Counted from the stretch's first letter, positions 20,084-34,700 are shown. The stretch: 64,000 nucleotides of DNA from Acorus gramineus (GCA_030737835.1 JAUJYN010000017.1:3410001-3474000), one strand, 5' to 3'. Notes: a model not told the origin generated them from the sequence alone. A program made the numbers and translations.

Positions 20084-22817
20084 TGTCACGCCCCAGGGTG
20101 GCTGTCCCCGATACGTGGCAAATATATATAATATTAGCAGTCTATACACGAGATCAATAAAAGACTCTACACAACATCAAAGGTAATAACGCAAATTAAC
20201 AAGGTAGCTCACATAATATATATACATATAGTTAAAGCTTAAATGACTAAGTCTGTAATTCAAAGACATATTACAAACCATAATACATAATCAACTATCC
20301 TGTGAGAGCCAATATAAAACAAAGGCATCAACATACAAGTACTGTGCCCAAGCACGAGTAATAATACATAAAAGGAAAAAGGGGGATGCTGATGGCCTCT
20401 CACTCGCAAGACCCAAAATGCGAACGCTGCTCCGCTACTATAGCTACACGCCTTAGGGAGCTCCTCCTTCAGATCCGACTCAGCGACAACTGGTGGAAAA
20501 AGTATGCGAGAGGTGAGCCACACACTCAGTGAATCGTACAATCCATGCAACACCACTCATTTTAACCTTTAAAATCATTAAAGTCCCTAAGATGGGAGTA
20601 ACTGCACAAATAGGTGGGTTGTAGCGACGCCGACCAACCACACCCTCATCCTCACCCTTTAGAGGTGGCATAGGACTTTTGGGAGAGATTAGACTGCTCT
20701 ACACCCTTGGTCCACCGGTAGCCCTTTCCCCGGGTAGCCTCTACCTGGTATACTCCAACGATCAGTACGTTCCCGAACGCATCGGTAGTACCTACGGATG
20801 GGAGCCCTCTGTTAGGACAGCTTTTCCAACGCCGGGTAGTTCCTACACGGATCCAACGAAGGGGAGAAAACAATCTACACTCGCGGATACGATCCTCTAG
20901 GATCCGTCGACATCGGTTACCAAAAACCGATAAGGTAACGAATTCTCAAGAATTCCCTCTAGAGCGCATAACTCAGATGCGGGGGGAAAAATCATATCAT
21001 TCATAGCGTCAGTGCCATGGTATGACCCCATCAGAGGTCATACTCTTGCTTAATCGCATTAGGCAAGGTTCATGGCCTCATATAAGTATAAGGGTAATAT
21101 ACAACATATAATTAATTGCACAAGGAATTAATCATGGAAGCATTTAAATAAATAAAATAACAAAGTTATAATATCATCCGAGGCATTCTTATACCTATAT
21201 GTCCTCATTTAAGTTAAATTAAATTAAACTAGATGAGAACATGTTTGGATCAAGGCCATGCTAATATGTGACATTGTATCTAGGCATGTATGGCTCCTAT
21301 ACGTGATGCATGGATGTATAATCCTAGCATACAAAATCTAACATGGCATGGGTGTAACCTAGCCAGATAGGCAATAACATATACATATTCTCAAACAAGT
21401 TAATATGCAGTTATGGTGCCCCAGGGGGGGGGGGAGGCATTGCATATCAACGTGCATCGAACGCCTCCCAACTGGGTTGGATCGACCCACTCACCGCAAC
21501 CCGGGTCGTTGCGTGACCACTCGCCAAGATCTACATGACAAGGCCATCCAAATTGGTGAGTATATAACTACATAAAAACACATAGAATTAACTAGAAATG
21601 CCAAAGACTCAGATATGCACGCATACGGGCTCGCACGCATGCAAGCACGCATATACGCATGCATATCCGAGTGCCCTGGCACCTACCCAAGCCCTCGGGC
21701 AGCCACCCGCGTGGCCCCCGCACGCGCACGCACGTATGCACGAGCCCCCGCACCCGCTGTGGCCCAGCCGCGCGCCCAGATGCCTAGCCGCGCGCGCACG
21801 CGCCGGTTCACGCTGGCCCGCAGACCCCCGCGCGCCTGCACGCGCACGCCCGCTCGCAAGCGCACGCCCGCTCGCCCCCGCTGACCCTTCCCGCGCGCCC
21901 ACATGCGCACTTCTGCGTGTACACGAACGCCCGCCAGTGCCAGACTGCGCGCCCAGACCTTTCCCAACCCCTCCCCTGCCCTCTCACACACCCTAACCCA
22001 GTTACTTAGCATGCATAGGCTCCCTAACAGCCCTAACAAAAAAAAAAAAACAAGATAAGGGAGGAGGAGAGCTTACTAAAGGAGGGGAAACAAATGGGAG
22101 GTTTTACGAGTGTTCTTAGCGCACCAAAACCACTGCAACCGCCACCACCCCACCACCACCACCTCAGTCACTCTTCAAGCCCTACTTGGCTGAAAATCAG
22201 GGGTAAAGAGAGCATGAGAGGGAGCCTAAGAGAAGGGAATCAACAACCACAACAACAACACACATATTTACCTAAAAAGACACTCCCTTCTTGAGCTCCT
22301 TCTCCTCCACTTCCTTCTCCACTTCACACACACTTAACCAAAAAAAAAACCCAACACAAAGAAAGGAAGAATGAAATGCACGCCTGGTGGGGGGGGGGGG
22401 GTGATGAGAAGAGAAAAAGGGTGTGGTAATTTTAAGCCTAACATCATCTTTTAACACTCAAAAAACCAATGGTTGTTTAACTATTAAGCAAGAGGGGGGG
22501 GGGTGTGGTTACCTAGGGTCATCATAACCACTAAAATATCTAATTACTATTCCATCAAATAAACCAGTAACGACCAAAACCAGGATACGGTTCAGAACTA
22601 TACAATTTTTAAAATGTTACCGGAATTTGGTGAAATTTTTATGGGTAGAACTAGATGTTATCAGGACCCATATTATGCAGTTAAATTCCAATAGGAGTAC
22701 TCGAACTCACGCAGGTAGCTAAAATTCTAAAATTCTAGCGACTGTAATCGTAAAAAAGAAAATGGCTAGAAATGACCCAAATAATATAAACATGCTAAAA
22801 GTGACACATATATAACA
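20084..22817 (-). repeat. 3' LTR of element C
   Basis: 2734 bp, TGTTATATATG to CTGGGGCGTGACA. It belongs to a second LTR family (also E, F and G) with a shorter CpG tract (about 21640-21960), a single quadruplex/hairpin unit (near 20610-20660) and two G homopolymers (21423-21434, 22388-22400). It keeps the donor-like AGTAAGC near 22077, exon-like block near 21530-21497 (acceptor ATGTAG) and third block after CCACCAG near 20490. Confidence 0.9.
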
Positions 22818-22830
22818 TTCTTCCCCCCTT
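22818..22830 (-). other. Polypurine tract of element C
   Basis: AAGGGGGGAAGAA on the minus strand, adjoining the 3' LTR start. Confidence 0.85.
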
Positions 22831-22866
22831 AGGAAATTTTGTCCACAAAATTTAAAACAAAAAGAT

Positions 22867-25800
22867 CTAGGAAGGGAAAAGATGTGGATATGCATCACGC
22901 ATGACGTCCTCGCGCTCCCACATGGACTCGACACCAAAAACGGTGCTACCAACGCACCTTAACCAACTAGATGGTCTTGGTGCGCAGTCTCTTCTCGTGT
23001 CGGTCCAGGATCTCGATCGGCTGCTCAACGAATGACAAGTCCGGCTCGAAGACGAATGGCTCGAACAGAATGACGTGAGCATGATCGTGGACGTACACCC
23101 TCAGCTGAGAGACGTGGAAGACGTCATGGGCATGAGCCAACTGTGATGGCAAGGCTATGCGAGAGGCCACCTCTCCAATCCGCTCAAGGAGAAGAAATGG
23201 GGCGATGAAACGCAGACTCAACTTGCCCCACACGCCGAAATGGAAGATACCCTTTGACGGGGACACCTTCAAGAAAACATGGTCACCAACCTTGAAGGTG
23301 AGCTCACAGCGACGATGATCGGCGTAGCTCTTCTGACGGCTTTGAGTTGTGCGGATACGCTCACGAATCTTCTTAACCTTCTCTAAGGTTTGATGAACGA
23401 TCTCTGGTCCCTCCAACTGACGCTCTTTGACCCTGTCCCAACATATGGGAGATCTGCAGTTGCGGCCGTAGAGTGCCTCATACGGTGCCATCTAAATACT
23501 CAAGTTGTAGTTGTTGTTGTAGGCGAACTCCACCAATGGGAGATGCCTCTCCCAACTGCCCCCCAAAGTCGAGAACGCAAGCTCGCAGCATGTCCTCCAG
23601 GGTCTGTATCATCCTCTCCGACTGGCCGTCTGTCTGCGGATGAAACGTTGTACTGAAGTGGAGGTTCGTACCAAGGGCGTGCTGGAGGCTGCGCCAGAAC
23701 CTCGAAGTAAACCTCGCGTCTCGATCAGAAATAATGCTGACAGGAGTTCCATGGAGATGAATAATCTCGGAGACAAACAACTGCGCCAGGGTGTCTAGAG
23801 AATCAGTGAGTCAGATGGGGAGGAAATGAGCGGACTTAATCAGTCGATCGATGATCACCCAGATGGCATCGCGACCCGAACGTGACCTCGGCAAACCCAA
23901 AACGAAGTCCATGGTGATCTGCTCCCATTTCCATAGAGGAATCTCAATGGATTGCAGCTTCCTGGCAGGACACTGATGCTCTAACTTCTTCGGCTGGCAT
24001 ACCAAGAAACGGGCAACGAAACGGCAAACATCCGCCTTCATCCCGAACCACCAGTAGCCACGACGAAGGCCCCTGTACATTTTTGTGCCACCAGAATGCA
24101 CTGTGTACCTCGAACAATGGGCCTCGTCCAAGATCTTTTGCTTCAGCTCTGCATCGTTAGGAATACATGCCCGGCCTCTGAACCGCAGGATTCCGTCCTT
24201 GTGAATATGGTAGTCCGGTCGCTCACCCCGGGCGACGCCTTCTTCAGAAAGGACCAGAAAGTGAGGATCCCGCCCCTGAGCCATGCAGATCTCGTCGAGG
24301 AGAACGGGCTGCACCACTAGCCTGGCCAAAAAGCCACCAGCAGGCGTCTCCCAAACGCTGATCCAGCAAGCGGCCTCCTCTAGAAGCCTCCAACGACGTA
24401 CAACCAAGTGGGTGGCCATGCCCAAGGGCTGCCTACTGAGAGCATCGGCCACGACATTCGCCTTACCCAGATGGTAAGTAATGTCACAATCATAGTCCTT
24501 CAAGAACTCGACCCAACGTCACTGACGCATGTTGAGTTCCGGCTAGGACCATAAATAAGTCAAACTCTTGTGATTCGTGAAGAGCTCGAACTCCTCGCCA
24601 TAGAGGTAATGCCTCCAAATCTTCAGCGCAAAGATGATCGCTGCTAACTCCAGGTCGTGGGTTGGGTAATTCTGCTCATGGGGCTTCAACTAACGCGATG
24701 CGTAAGCAACAACCTTACTGTACTGCATAGGAGTAGACTGTGAATCCACCACTCCCAGACGGAATGGTAAGAACTGGCGCTGAGGTGAGTCTCCGCTTCA
24801 ACTCCAGGAAGCTCTCCTCGCAAGATGGGGACAACTCAAACCAGACATCCTTCCGCGTGAGGCGGGTCAAAGGGATGGCTATCTTCGAGAAACCCTCGAC
24901 AAACCTCCGATAATAACCCGCCAAACCCAGGAAGCTCTGAATCTCGGTGGGGGTCGACGGTCGCCGCCAATTCGACATGGCGAGCATCTTGTCCGGGTCC
25001 ACAGATATGCCCTCACCGGAAATCACGTGGCCCATGAAGGCCACACACTCCAACCAGAACTCGCACTTACTGAACTTGGCGAACAACTGATGTTGGGCCA
25101 AAGTCTCCAAGACAGTGTGAAGATGGTCAGCGTGCTCCTCAAGACTCCTCGAGTGCACCAGAATATCATCGATGAAGACTACCACAAAGGAGTTGAGGAA
25201 GGGCCGAAACACCCGGTTCATCAGATCCATGAAGGCCGTCAGCGCATTCGTCAACCCAAACGGTAGTACTCAGAACTCGTAGTGCCCATAACGGGTACGA
25301 AAGGCCGTCTTCAGAATATCTGACTCCCGGATCTTCAGCTGATAGTAGCCCAAACGGAGATCAATATTTGAAAAGACACGCGTTCCTTGAAGCTAGTCAA
25401 ACAGATCATCAATCCGCGATAAGGGGTACTTGTTCTTCACGGTCCGCTTGTTCAGCTGCCTGTAATCAATACAAAGACGCAGCGAACCGTCCTTCTTCCG
25501 AATGAACAGAACAGGGGCTCCCCATGGAGAGACACTCGGACGTGCGAACCCCTTCTCGAGCAACTCCTCCAGCTGCTCCTTGAGCACCTTCAGCTCTGTT
25601 GGGGCCATCCGGTACAGAGCTCTAGAGATCGGCTAGGTCCCCGAAACTAGATTAATCTCAAACTCGATCACGCGATCTGGCAGTAGACTCGGATGATCAT
25701 CAAGAAAAACCTCCAGATATTCTGCCATGACCGGAGTCTGACTGATATCTGCCTGCAACGGTACATCCTCCTCAGCGTACGCCAAAAAACCCTCGTATCC

Positions 25801-27516
25801 TCCCTGAAGGAGTCTCCACGCCTGGATGGACGACACGAACCCCAAAGGAGCTATGTCCCGATCGCCCACGAACTAGAATGACCTTCGACCAGGGATGCAA
25901 AAGGACACCGACTTTGCAAAACAGTCGATACTAGCGTGGCTAGCTGATAGCCAATCCATCCCCAGGATGGCATTGAAGTCCGTCATGGCAAGCTCGACCA
26001 ACTCCACCGGAAACTCATGCTCCGCAATCGCAATGGTACACCCCCAATAAATAGAATGGAGGAGAATATTGTCTCTGACCAGTAATGATATCTCCAGCAT
26101 AGCACCAAGAGGAGCCGACACCACACCCATCCGTCTCACTAAAACGGGAGACACAAACGAGTACGTGGCCCCGGAATCAAATAGCACATAAGAAAGAAGC
26201 TGGGAGATCAGAACAATACCTCGAACAACACTACCCCAAAGCCTGCGCCTCCTCGACCGTAAGTGCTGCAACACGACTCTGAACAGGCTGCGGCTGAGGA
26301 GCAGGGGCACGCCTCGTAGGCTGCACTGCCTCCTCTAGTCAATCCGGCCACCCTGTGGCTGCTGTTGCTGACGCTGCGACTGTTGCTGCTACGGCTATTG
26401 TCGAGGCACAGGAGATCGGCCAGCATCGGGGCAATCACAGGGAATATGTCCGACCTGATGAAAATGGTAACAACGTTGCGTCTCTGATCGCCTAGCCTGG
26501 AATGGAACGGCAGCAATGGGTGCAAGACCCTGCACTGGCACCACATCGACTGGAGTAGCGGCGGCCGCTGGTCGATCAAAGTGGGGTCGCTTGTTCTTGC
26601 GACGTCCCTGGTCTTGGCTCCTGGGGGGCCTCTGATCCATAGAAGGGGTTTGAACCCCCGAGGGAACCCCAAGGTCTCGCTCGACTGTCCTCGTATGAGA
26701 CACCAGGTCTGAGTACCTCGAGGACGCCTGAGAGGTGACGTTCACCCTGATGGTGCTGTTGAGGCCTCGTGAAACGTGTAGAGTAATCAATGACTGACAT
26801 GGAGTCCCACGTCAGCTGCTCGAACTCCCGCATCACGATCTGACGTGTCAAAAACGGGAAGTACTCCAAGAAGTAACTCCAGAATCCGGCCCATAGAAGT
26901 CGCCCCACACCCTCAGGGATGTCCACCGATCGGGTAGCCCACCAGTCGGCGGCGCTACCTTTCAACATGAAAGTGGCCAGTGAGATACGCTGGCGGTCAG
27001 TGCAGTACATGGTCGAGAAGATCTTTTCTATCTCCATCAACCAACGCTCGGGGGCAAGGGATCTGTCGTCAAGCCATGGAACTCGGGAGGGTGAAGATTC
27101 AGAAAGGCGGTGAGGCCGGTCTGATGCACACGTGCCGCAGCCTCTAGCTCCCCCTCCCTCCCCAGGGGATCCTGAATTCCCTCTCCTAGAATCTCGACCG
27201 GTATAGGAGGTACCTCGAGCACCACCGGAGGATCTGCTATCAAGCGGACTTGTGGGACTACCTCGCGGGCCGCCCGCAGCTCCTGGATCTCACGCGCCTG
27301 CTCAGCCAACGCCCTAGTCTGGGCCTGCAATGCCCTAGTTAGTGTCTCCGGTAGATCTGCTATACAAGCATAAGCACGCTCCCATGTAGGAGGCTCCTGC
27401 GCTGGTCCTAGCCAAATAGCCAAGGACCCTTCAGTAGGCTCCTCGCCTCTGGTAGGTTCAGAAACCTCCGAGGCCTGAGGGGGACCAGGTCCACACATCC
27501 GTCTGCAAGGATGCAT
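22867..27516 (-). pseudogene. Decayed gag-pol of element C
   Basis: Sense order from 27516: gag start (MHPCRRMCGPGPPQ) and core (FLNLHPPEFHG, then APERW lost by frameshift near 27055); gag C-terminal part to 26395 with a degraded knuckle (CYHFHQVGHIPCDC near 26440); protease DSGATYSF near 26180; RT with [17 protein letters not shown] near 25470 and FIDDIL near 25170; RNase H near 24500; integrase zinc finger near 24110, core MDF near 23910 and SDRDARF near 23720, DGQSER near 23620; chromodomain near 23000; stop at 22867-22869. At least eight stops or frameshifts (for example near 26765, 26330, 25870, 25620, 25385, 24520 and 23800) abolish function. Confidence 0.92.
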
Positions 27517-27611
27517 ATCAACAACCTAAGAAACAGACACTAGAATTAGAATACTCATATTGAAATCCTAGGACTCATCTCTAAGACAACAATTGGCTTT
27601 GACAGGACCAG

Positions 27612-27623
27612 GCTCTAATACCA
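27612..27623 (-). other. Primer binding site of element C, one mismatch
   Basis: Reads TGGTATTAGAGC; the C-to-T change at the fifth base from the 3' end would weaken pairing with initiator Met tRNA. Confidence 0.85.
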
Positions 27624-27628
27624 ACTTT

Positions 27629-28566
27629 TGTCACACCCCAGGGCGGCCGTTCCCGATACGTGGAAAATATATAATATCACCAGTCCATACACGAGATCAA
27701 TAAAAGACTCTACACAACATCAAAGGTAATAACGCAATTAACAAGGTAGCTGACATAATATATATACATATAGCGGAAGCTTAAACGACTAAGTCTGTAA
27801 TTCAAAGACATATTACAAACCAGAATACATAATCAACTGTCATGTGAGAGCCAATATAAAACAAAGACATCAACATACAAGTAATGTGCCCAAGCACGAG
27901 TAACAATACATACAAGGAAAAAGGGGGATGCTGATGGCCTCTCACTCGCAAGACCCAAAACGCGAATGCTACTCCGCTACTTGTGCTACGCCTCGACGAG
28001 CTCCTCCTTAAGATCCAACTCAGCGACAACTGGAGGAAAAAGTATGCGAGGGGTGAGCCACACGCTCAGTGAATGGTACAATCCATGCAACACAACTCAT
28101 ATTAACCTTTAAAATCATTAAAGTCCCTAAGATGGGAGTAACTTCACAAATTGGTGGGTCATAGCGACGCCGACCCACCACACCCTCACCCTCACCCTTT
28201 AGAGGTGACATAGGACTTTTGGGAGAGATTAGACTGCTCTACACCCTTGGTCCACCGGTAGCCCTTTCCCCGGGTAGCCTCTACCTGGTATACTCCCACG
28301 ATCGGTACGTTCCCGAACGCATCAGTAGTACCTACGGATGGGAGTCCTTTGTCAGGATAGCTTTTCCAACGTCAGGTAGTTCCTATATGGATCCAACGAA
28401 GGGGAGAAAACAATCTACACTCGTGGATACGATCCTCTTGGATCCGACGACACAGGTTACTAAACGCCGATAAGGTAATGAAATCTCAAGAATTCCCTCC
28501 AGGGCGCATAACTCAGATGCGGGGGGAAAAATCATATCATTCATAGCGTCAGTGCCATGGTATGAC
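27629..28566 (-). repeat. 5' LTR of element C, part 1 (U5 side)
   Basis: Begins TGTCACACCCC (CGTGACA end with one change) and follows the 3' LTR of C closely until 28566, where element D is inserted in GGTATGAC. Includes a perfect 8-bp hairpin, GGTGGGTC (28153-28160) with GACCCACC (28172-28179), and one quadruplex motif. Confidence 0.9.
28562..28566. repeat. Left target-site duplication of element D (ATGAC)
   Basis: ATGAC precedes TGTCACGCC at 28567 and is repeated at 39767-39771 after the other LTR. Removing D restores the C-type LTR sequence GGTATGACCCCATCAG seen at 21019. Confidence 0.95.
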
Positions 28567-31500
28567 TGTCACGCCCCAGGGCGGCCGTCCCCGGGACGCG
28601 GCAAGTGTATACATGATATCAGCAGGGAATCAATAAATCACTCTAAACAACAACTAAAATGACAACAACACAGATGAAAGCAAGGCTGACATAATATATA
28701 CACAGATAGCGGAAGCTAAAAGACTGAGTCTGTAATCCAAAAACATACTACAGACTCGATACAAATCAAATGTCCTGTGAGAGCCAATATACACACATAC
28801 ATCCAAATATAATCCAAACTGGGTGCCCAAGCACAGAAATATATACATACAATCAAAAGGAAGGATGCTGATGGCCTCAGAAACTCGCGGGACGTAGCGC
28901 TACTCCGCTACTGGTGCAGTCGCTCAGGGAGCTCCTCCTTCAGATCCTCCTCAGTAATCACTGGAAAAAATATTATGCGAGGGGTGAGCCACACGCTCAG
29001 TGAACAGCACAACCCATGCATCACAGCTATATTAACCACAATTAATCAACAACCAGCCTCAAAGTGGCATAACAACATAAATCCAGTGGTTCGTACATCG
29101 CCGAACCACCACCCTCACCCCTCAATAGGTGACATAGGATATTGGGACTTATAATCATCCATACACATCCATACACCCTCACCCTCACCCCTCAATAGGT
29201 GACATAGGATATTGGGACTGATAATCATCCAAACACATCCATACACATCCATACACCCTCACCCTCACCCCTCAACAGGTGACATAGGATATTGGGACTG
29301 ACTAGGCTGTTAATCATCCTTGGTCCACCGATAGCCTCTCCTCCACACCGTAGCTTGCCTGGTCTACTCCCACATTCAGCACAGTCCGAGTCCAAGATCA
29401 GGAGGTGCCTACTGATGGGAGCCCTCTGTCAGGATAGCCTGTCTAACGCTGAGGAGTCCCTACACGGATCCAACGAAGGGAAGAGAAACAGCCTACCCAC
29501 ACGCATATGATCCACTCGGATCCGCTGACAACACATCTCTACAACTCTAGTGTCTTGAATTCATCAGAATTCCTCCAGGGCGCATAACCAAGATGCGGGG
29601 AACATGCATTAATATAGACGGGAAAAGAAACCTTGGGAGGGCACCATGAGGTCCCGATATAGGACATCCCGACAACCAAACAAGGAACACGGAGCACCCT
29701 AGCCCGGGTCTCAATGTTGACCTCGCAAGGCCCCTTAATATTCCCTAAGGCATGCAATAACATTACAAGTTGCATTTAATTTAACAAATTAAACTAATAG
29801 GAGCATACAAAGGCCGAGGCTTTCCTAGCATGATAACAAGGTGACAAGATGCATGGCTCTTACACAACCTAAGGGTGCAAGTCCCTAACATACTCAGTCT
29901 AGGGTAGCATGCATACTACATATCAATCATGCTTGCATGGATTACATATTAAACAGGTTAATATTAATCTATGGTGCCCCAGGGGAGGACGGTATACGCC
30001 CAAGTGCATATAGCGCCTCCCAACTGGGTTGGATTGTCCCACTCACCGGTAATCGGGTCGTCGCGCGACCGTCCGTCAAGATCTGCAAGACAGGGTATCA
30101 ACTTGGTGAGTAAAATCCACAAATACACCAAAAATACTTTAAAAAAATACACAACACTCGGGCAAACGTGCATACAGCCCGTACGCACGCGAGCCCGAGC
30201 ACCCCGACTCACTCCCGCACCCCTGGCAACCACCCCCGCCCCCGGATGCACCGCCGCGCCCCAGCCCGCGCACCCAGGCGCCCTGCCGAGCCCCTGCCCG
30301 CACGCCAGGACACGCCGCCGAGCTCCCCGGGTGCACCGCGCGCTCACTGCGCCCCAGCGCAGCAGCCCGCGCGCACACGCACCCCGCCCAGCGCCTCGCC
30401 CCGCGCGCACTCCGCGCGCACCACCACGCGCATCACCCACTCGACCAGCCCCCCGGGTGCACCCGCGCGCACTGCGCCCCAGCGCAGCGCCCCGCACGCG
30501 CACCCGCCCGCTCGCACCGACTGCTCTCCCCGCCGCGCGCGCACAGCCGCCTGCGCCTCTGCGCAGCGCTCCGCGCGCACGCTTCCGCATGGTGCCCAGC
30601 GCCCAGCGCCCAGCACCCACGCCCAGCACACCCACGCCCAGCACACCCGCGCCTGCGCCACCCGAGCGCACGCCCGCGCACACGTCCGCGCGCACGCGCC
30701 GCCCTGCCACTGCACGCCTGCTGCGCTGCCTGCTGCGCCTGTGCTGCCATCCTGCCCAGGTCAGACAACCACCCTGCCCGAGCACCTCTACCACCACCCA
30801 CCGGCCACCAATGGCCTCCGACCGCCCCAACCACCACCGACAGCCACCAGCCGCCCTCCACACTCAACCACACCCTCCTAACATGCATCTAAACATGGAA
30901 AAGAAGGAAAGAACCCTTACCCAAGGAAAGGAGAGGAAAGGAAGGGAACCGGAAGCTCTTCGTGCACCGAAACGCCTCCCCAAGGATCTCCACCACCAAG
31001 ACCTCTTCCTACCTTCGAAGGGGCTGAAAACAGGGGAGAAAAGAGGGGGTTAGAGGGGGCCAAACTTGTCGGAACTCGAATCCGAGAACACCGGGGGATA
31101 GATCGGGACCGGATCTAACCTTTCTATGTTTTGAGTTTTGAGTTTCAAGCACTCTAGGTGGCTCAAAATCAAGAAAAGAGAGAGGGGGAGAGAGAAAATG
31201 AGTTGGGGAAGAAGATGAATAGTGGGGGGCAAATTTAGCTCTCACTTAAATAAGTCAACCACTTAGATTAGGGTTAACAAGCTTAATTAGGGTTTAAGGT
31301 GGTTTAAGTGGGATTTGACTTGGGTCAACCCAACCACACAAAAAAACAAAAAGGGTTGACCAAGTCATGGGCCCACTTTGACCGAGTCAACTCTCCCAAT
31401 GACTTCTCGCTCGGTCAAAACCCGGATACGCCCCGGAACTGTGAAATTTTGGAAACGTTACCGGAATTCGATGAAAATTTTGTGAGTGGCTTAGAATGGC

Positions 31501-31668
31501 ACCAGGACACATAATATGCAGTTAGATTTTCAATCGGAGTCCTCAAACACAGGACGATAGCTAACAGTCCAAAATTTTGCGGTTCCGATCGAAAAACGAA
31601 AAAAACTCAAAAACTGCCAGAATGCTCCAATGGTTACCAGCAGGCTAAAAAGTGACACATATATAACA
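28567..31668 (-). repeat. 3' LTR of element D
   Basis: 3102 bp. Sense order: U3 with TTGACTTGGTC-like repeats near 31320-31400; donor-like GTAAGG near 30930; CpG tract at about 30730-30180; exon-like block near 30090-30050 bounded by CTTGCAG and GTGAGT; a three-unit minisatellite (29290-29086); third block after TTCCAG near 28963; end GGGGCGTGACA. Confidence 0.94.
29086..29290 (-). repeat. Three-unit quadruplex minisatellite in LTR D
   Basis: CACCCTCACCC(CTCAA)-type units recur three times. The first is preceded by a perfect 8-bp hairpin, GTGGTTCG (29086-29093) with CGAACCAC (29102-29109). The second and third units have CATCCATACACATCC spacers instead of a hairpin. The 5' LTR has a similar array near 37158-37355. 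Confidence 0.8.
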
Positions 31669-31681
31669 TTCTCCCCCCCTT
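31669..31681 (-). other. Polypurine tract of element D
   Basis: AAGGGGGGGAGAA on the minus strand, one purine swap from that of A and B. Confidence 0.85.
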
Positions 31682-31716
31682 AGGAAATTTTGTCCTCAAA
31701 ATAAATACAAGAACAT

Positions 31717-34700
31717 CTAAGAAGGGAAAAGATGCGGATACGCGTCACGCATGGCGTCCTCGAGCTCCCAAGTGGCCTCGGCACCGGAACGGTGCTGCCA
31801 TCGCACCTTGACCAGCTGGACGGTCTTGGTGCGGAGCCTCTTCTCGCGGCGGTCCAGGATCTCAATCGGCTGCTCAACGAAAGACAAGTCCGGCTCGAAG
31901 ACGAGCGGCTCGAACGGGATGACGTGAGCAGGATCGTGGACATATCGCCTCAGCTGCGAGACATGGAAGACGTCATGAGCCTGAGCCAACTGTGGGGGCA
32001 GAGCTATGCGATAGGCCACCTCTCCAACTCGCTCGAGGATGAGGAACGGCCCAATGAAACGCGGACTCAGCTTGCCCCGCACACCGAAACGGAAGATGCC
32101 CTTCATCGGGGACACCTTCAAGAAGACATGGTCACCAACCTCGAAGGTGAGCTCACGGCGACGACGGTCGGCGTAGCACTTCTGACGACTCTGAGCGACT
32201 CGGATACGCTCGCGAATCGTCTTCACCATCTCTGAGGTCTGGTGAACGATCTCTGGTCCCTCCAACTGGCGCTCTCCGACCTCGTCCCAACACAGGGGGA
32301 CCTGCAGCTGCGGCCATAGAGTGCCTCGTAAGGAGCCATCCGGATGCTCGAGTGGTAGCTGTTGTTGTAGGCAAACTCCACCAACGGAAGGTGCCTCTCC
32401 CAACTGCCCCCAAAATCGAGAACACAGGCCCGCAGCATATCCTCAAGAGTCTGGATCGTCCTCTCCGACTGGCCGTCCGTCTGCGGATGAAACGCTGTAC
32501 TGAAATGGAGGTTCGTACCAAGGGCGTGCTGGAGGCTACGCCAGAACCTCGAAGTAAAACGCGCGTCTCGATCGGAAATGATGCTGACTGGAGTGCCATG
32601 GAGACGGACAATCTCGGAGACAAATAACTGCGCCAGGGTGTCCAGAGAATCGGTGAGTCGGATGGGGAGGAAATGAGCAGACTTCGTCAGCCGGTCGACG
32701 ATCACCCAGATGGCATCGCGACCCGAACGTGACCTCGGCAAACCCGAGACGAAGTCCATGGTGATCTGCTCCCACTTCCACTGAGGGATCTCAATGGACT
32801 GCAGCTTCCCCGCAGGGCGCTGATGCTCCGACTTCACCTGCTGGCATACTAGGCATCGGGCAACGAAACGGGCAATATCCGTCTTCATCCCGCGCCACCA
32901 GTAGCCGCGACGAAGGCCCCTGTACATCTTCGTGCCACCAGGATGCACTGTGTACCTCGAACGATGGGCCTCGTCCAGAATCTTCCGCTTCAGCTCTGCG
33001 TCGTCGGGAATGCACACTCGGCCTCTGAATCGCAGGATCCCGTCCGCGCGAATCTGGTAGTCCGGACGCTCGCCCCGGGCGACGCCTTCAGAGAGGACTA
33101 TAAAATGCGGATCCTGAGCCTGAGCCGTGCGGATATCGTCGAGAAGGACTGGCTGCACTACTAGCCTGGCCAAAAAGCCACCCGCAGGAGTCTCTCGAAC
33201 ACTGATCCAGCAAGCGGCCTCCTCCAGAAGCCTCCAACAACGGACAGCCATATGGGCGGCCATGCCCAAGGGCTGCCTACTGAGCGCATCTGCCACGACA
33301 TTCGCCTTACCCGGATGGTAAGCGATGTCACAATCGTAGTCCGTCAGGAACTCAACCCAACGTCTCTGACGCATGTTGAGCTCCGGCTGGGACTGCAAAT
33401 ATGTCAAGCTCTTATGATCGGTAAAGAGCTCGAACTCCTCTCCATAGAGGTAATGCCTCCACATCTTCAGCGCAAAGATGATCGCTGCCAACTCCAGGTC
33501 GTGGGTGGGGTAATTCTGCTCATGGGGCTTCAACTGACGAGACGCGTAAGCCACAACCTTACCGTGCTGCATCAGGACGCAACCCACACCCAACTGCGAT
33601 GCATCAGTGTAAACTGTGAACCCACCACTCCCAGACGGAAGGGTAAGAACTGGCGCTGAGGTGAGCCTTCGCTTCAGCTCCTGGAAGCTCTCCTCGCAAG
33701 CAGGGGACCACTCGAACCGAACATCCTTCCGAGTGAGGCGGGTAAGAGGAACGGCTATCTTCGAGAAACCCTCGACAAACCTCCTGTAATAACCCGCCAA
33801 GCCCAAGAAGCTCCGAATCTCTGTGGGGTTCGACGGTCGACGCCAATTCGACACGGCGAGCGTCTTCTCCGGGTCCACAGATATGCCCTCACCGGAAATC
33901 ACATGGCCCAGAAAGGCCATACGCTCCAACCAGAACTCGCACTTGCTGAACTTGGCGAACAACTGATGTCTGGCCAAAGTCTCCAAGACAGTGCGAAGAT
34001 GGTGAGCGTGCTCCTCAAGACTCCTCGAGTACACCAATATGTCATCGATGAATACTACCACAAAGGAGTCGAGGAAGGGCCGAAACACCCGGTTCATCAG
34101 ATCCATGAAGGCCGCCGGCGCGTTCGTCAACCCGAATGGCAGTACTCTGAACTCGTAGTGCCCATACCGGGTGCGAAAGGCCGTCTTCAGAATGTTTGAC
34201 TCCCGGATCTTCAGCTGTTAGTACCCCGAGCGGAGATCGATCTTGGAAAAGACACGCGCTCCCTGGAGCTGGTCAAACAGATCGTCGATCCGCGGCAACG
34301 GGTACTTGTTCTTCACTGTCCGTTTATTCAGCTGCCTGTAATCAATACACAGCCGCAGCGAACCGTCCTTCTTCCGGACGAACAGGACAGGGGCTCCCCA
34401 CGGAGAAACACTCGGACGTGCGAAGCCCTTCTCCAGCAACTCCTCCAACTGCTCCTTGAGCACCCTCAGCTCTGCAGGGGCCATCCGGTACGGAGCTCTC
34501 GAAATCGGCTCGGTCCCCGGAATCAGATTGATCTCAAACTCGATCGCGCGATCCGGCGGTAATCCCGGAAGATCATCGGGAAAAACCTGGGATACTCTGC
34601 CACGACCGGAGTCTGACTGATATCTGCCTGCAGCGGTGCATCCTCCTGAGCAATGTACGCTAGAAAGCCCTCGCATCCTCCCTGAAGGAGTCTCCACGCC

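Noticed and set aside
29971-31053. 360-codon + strand frame across LTR D
   Set aside because: Antisense to the element and mostly within the CpG tract. The equivalent frame in the 5' LTR is broken and differently composed.
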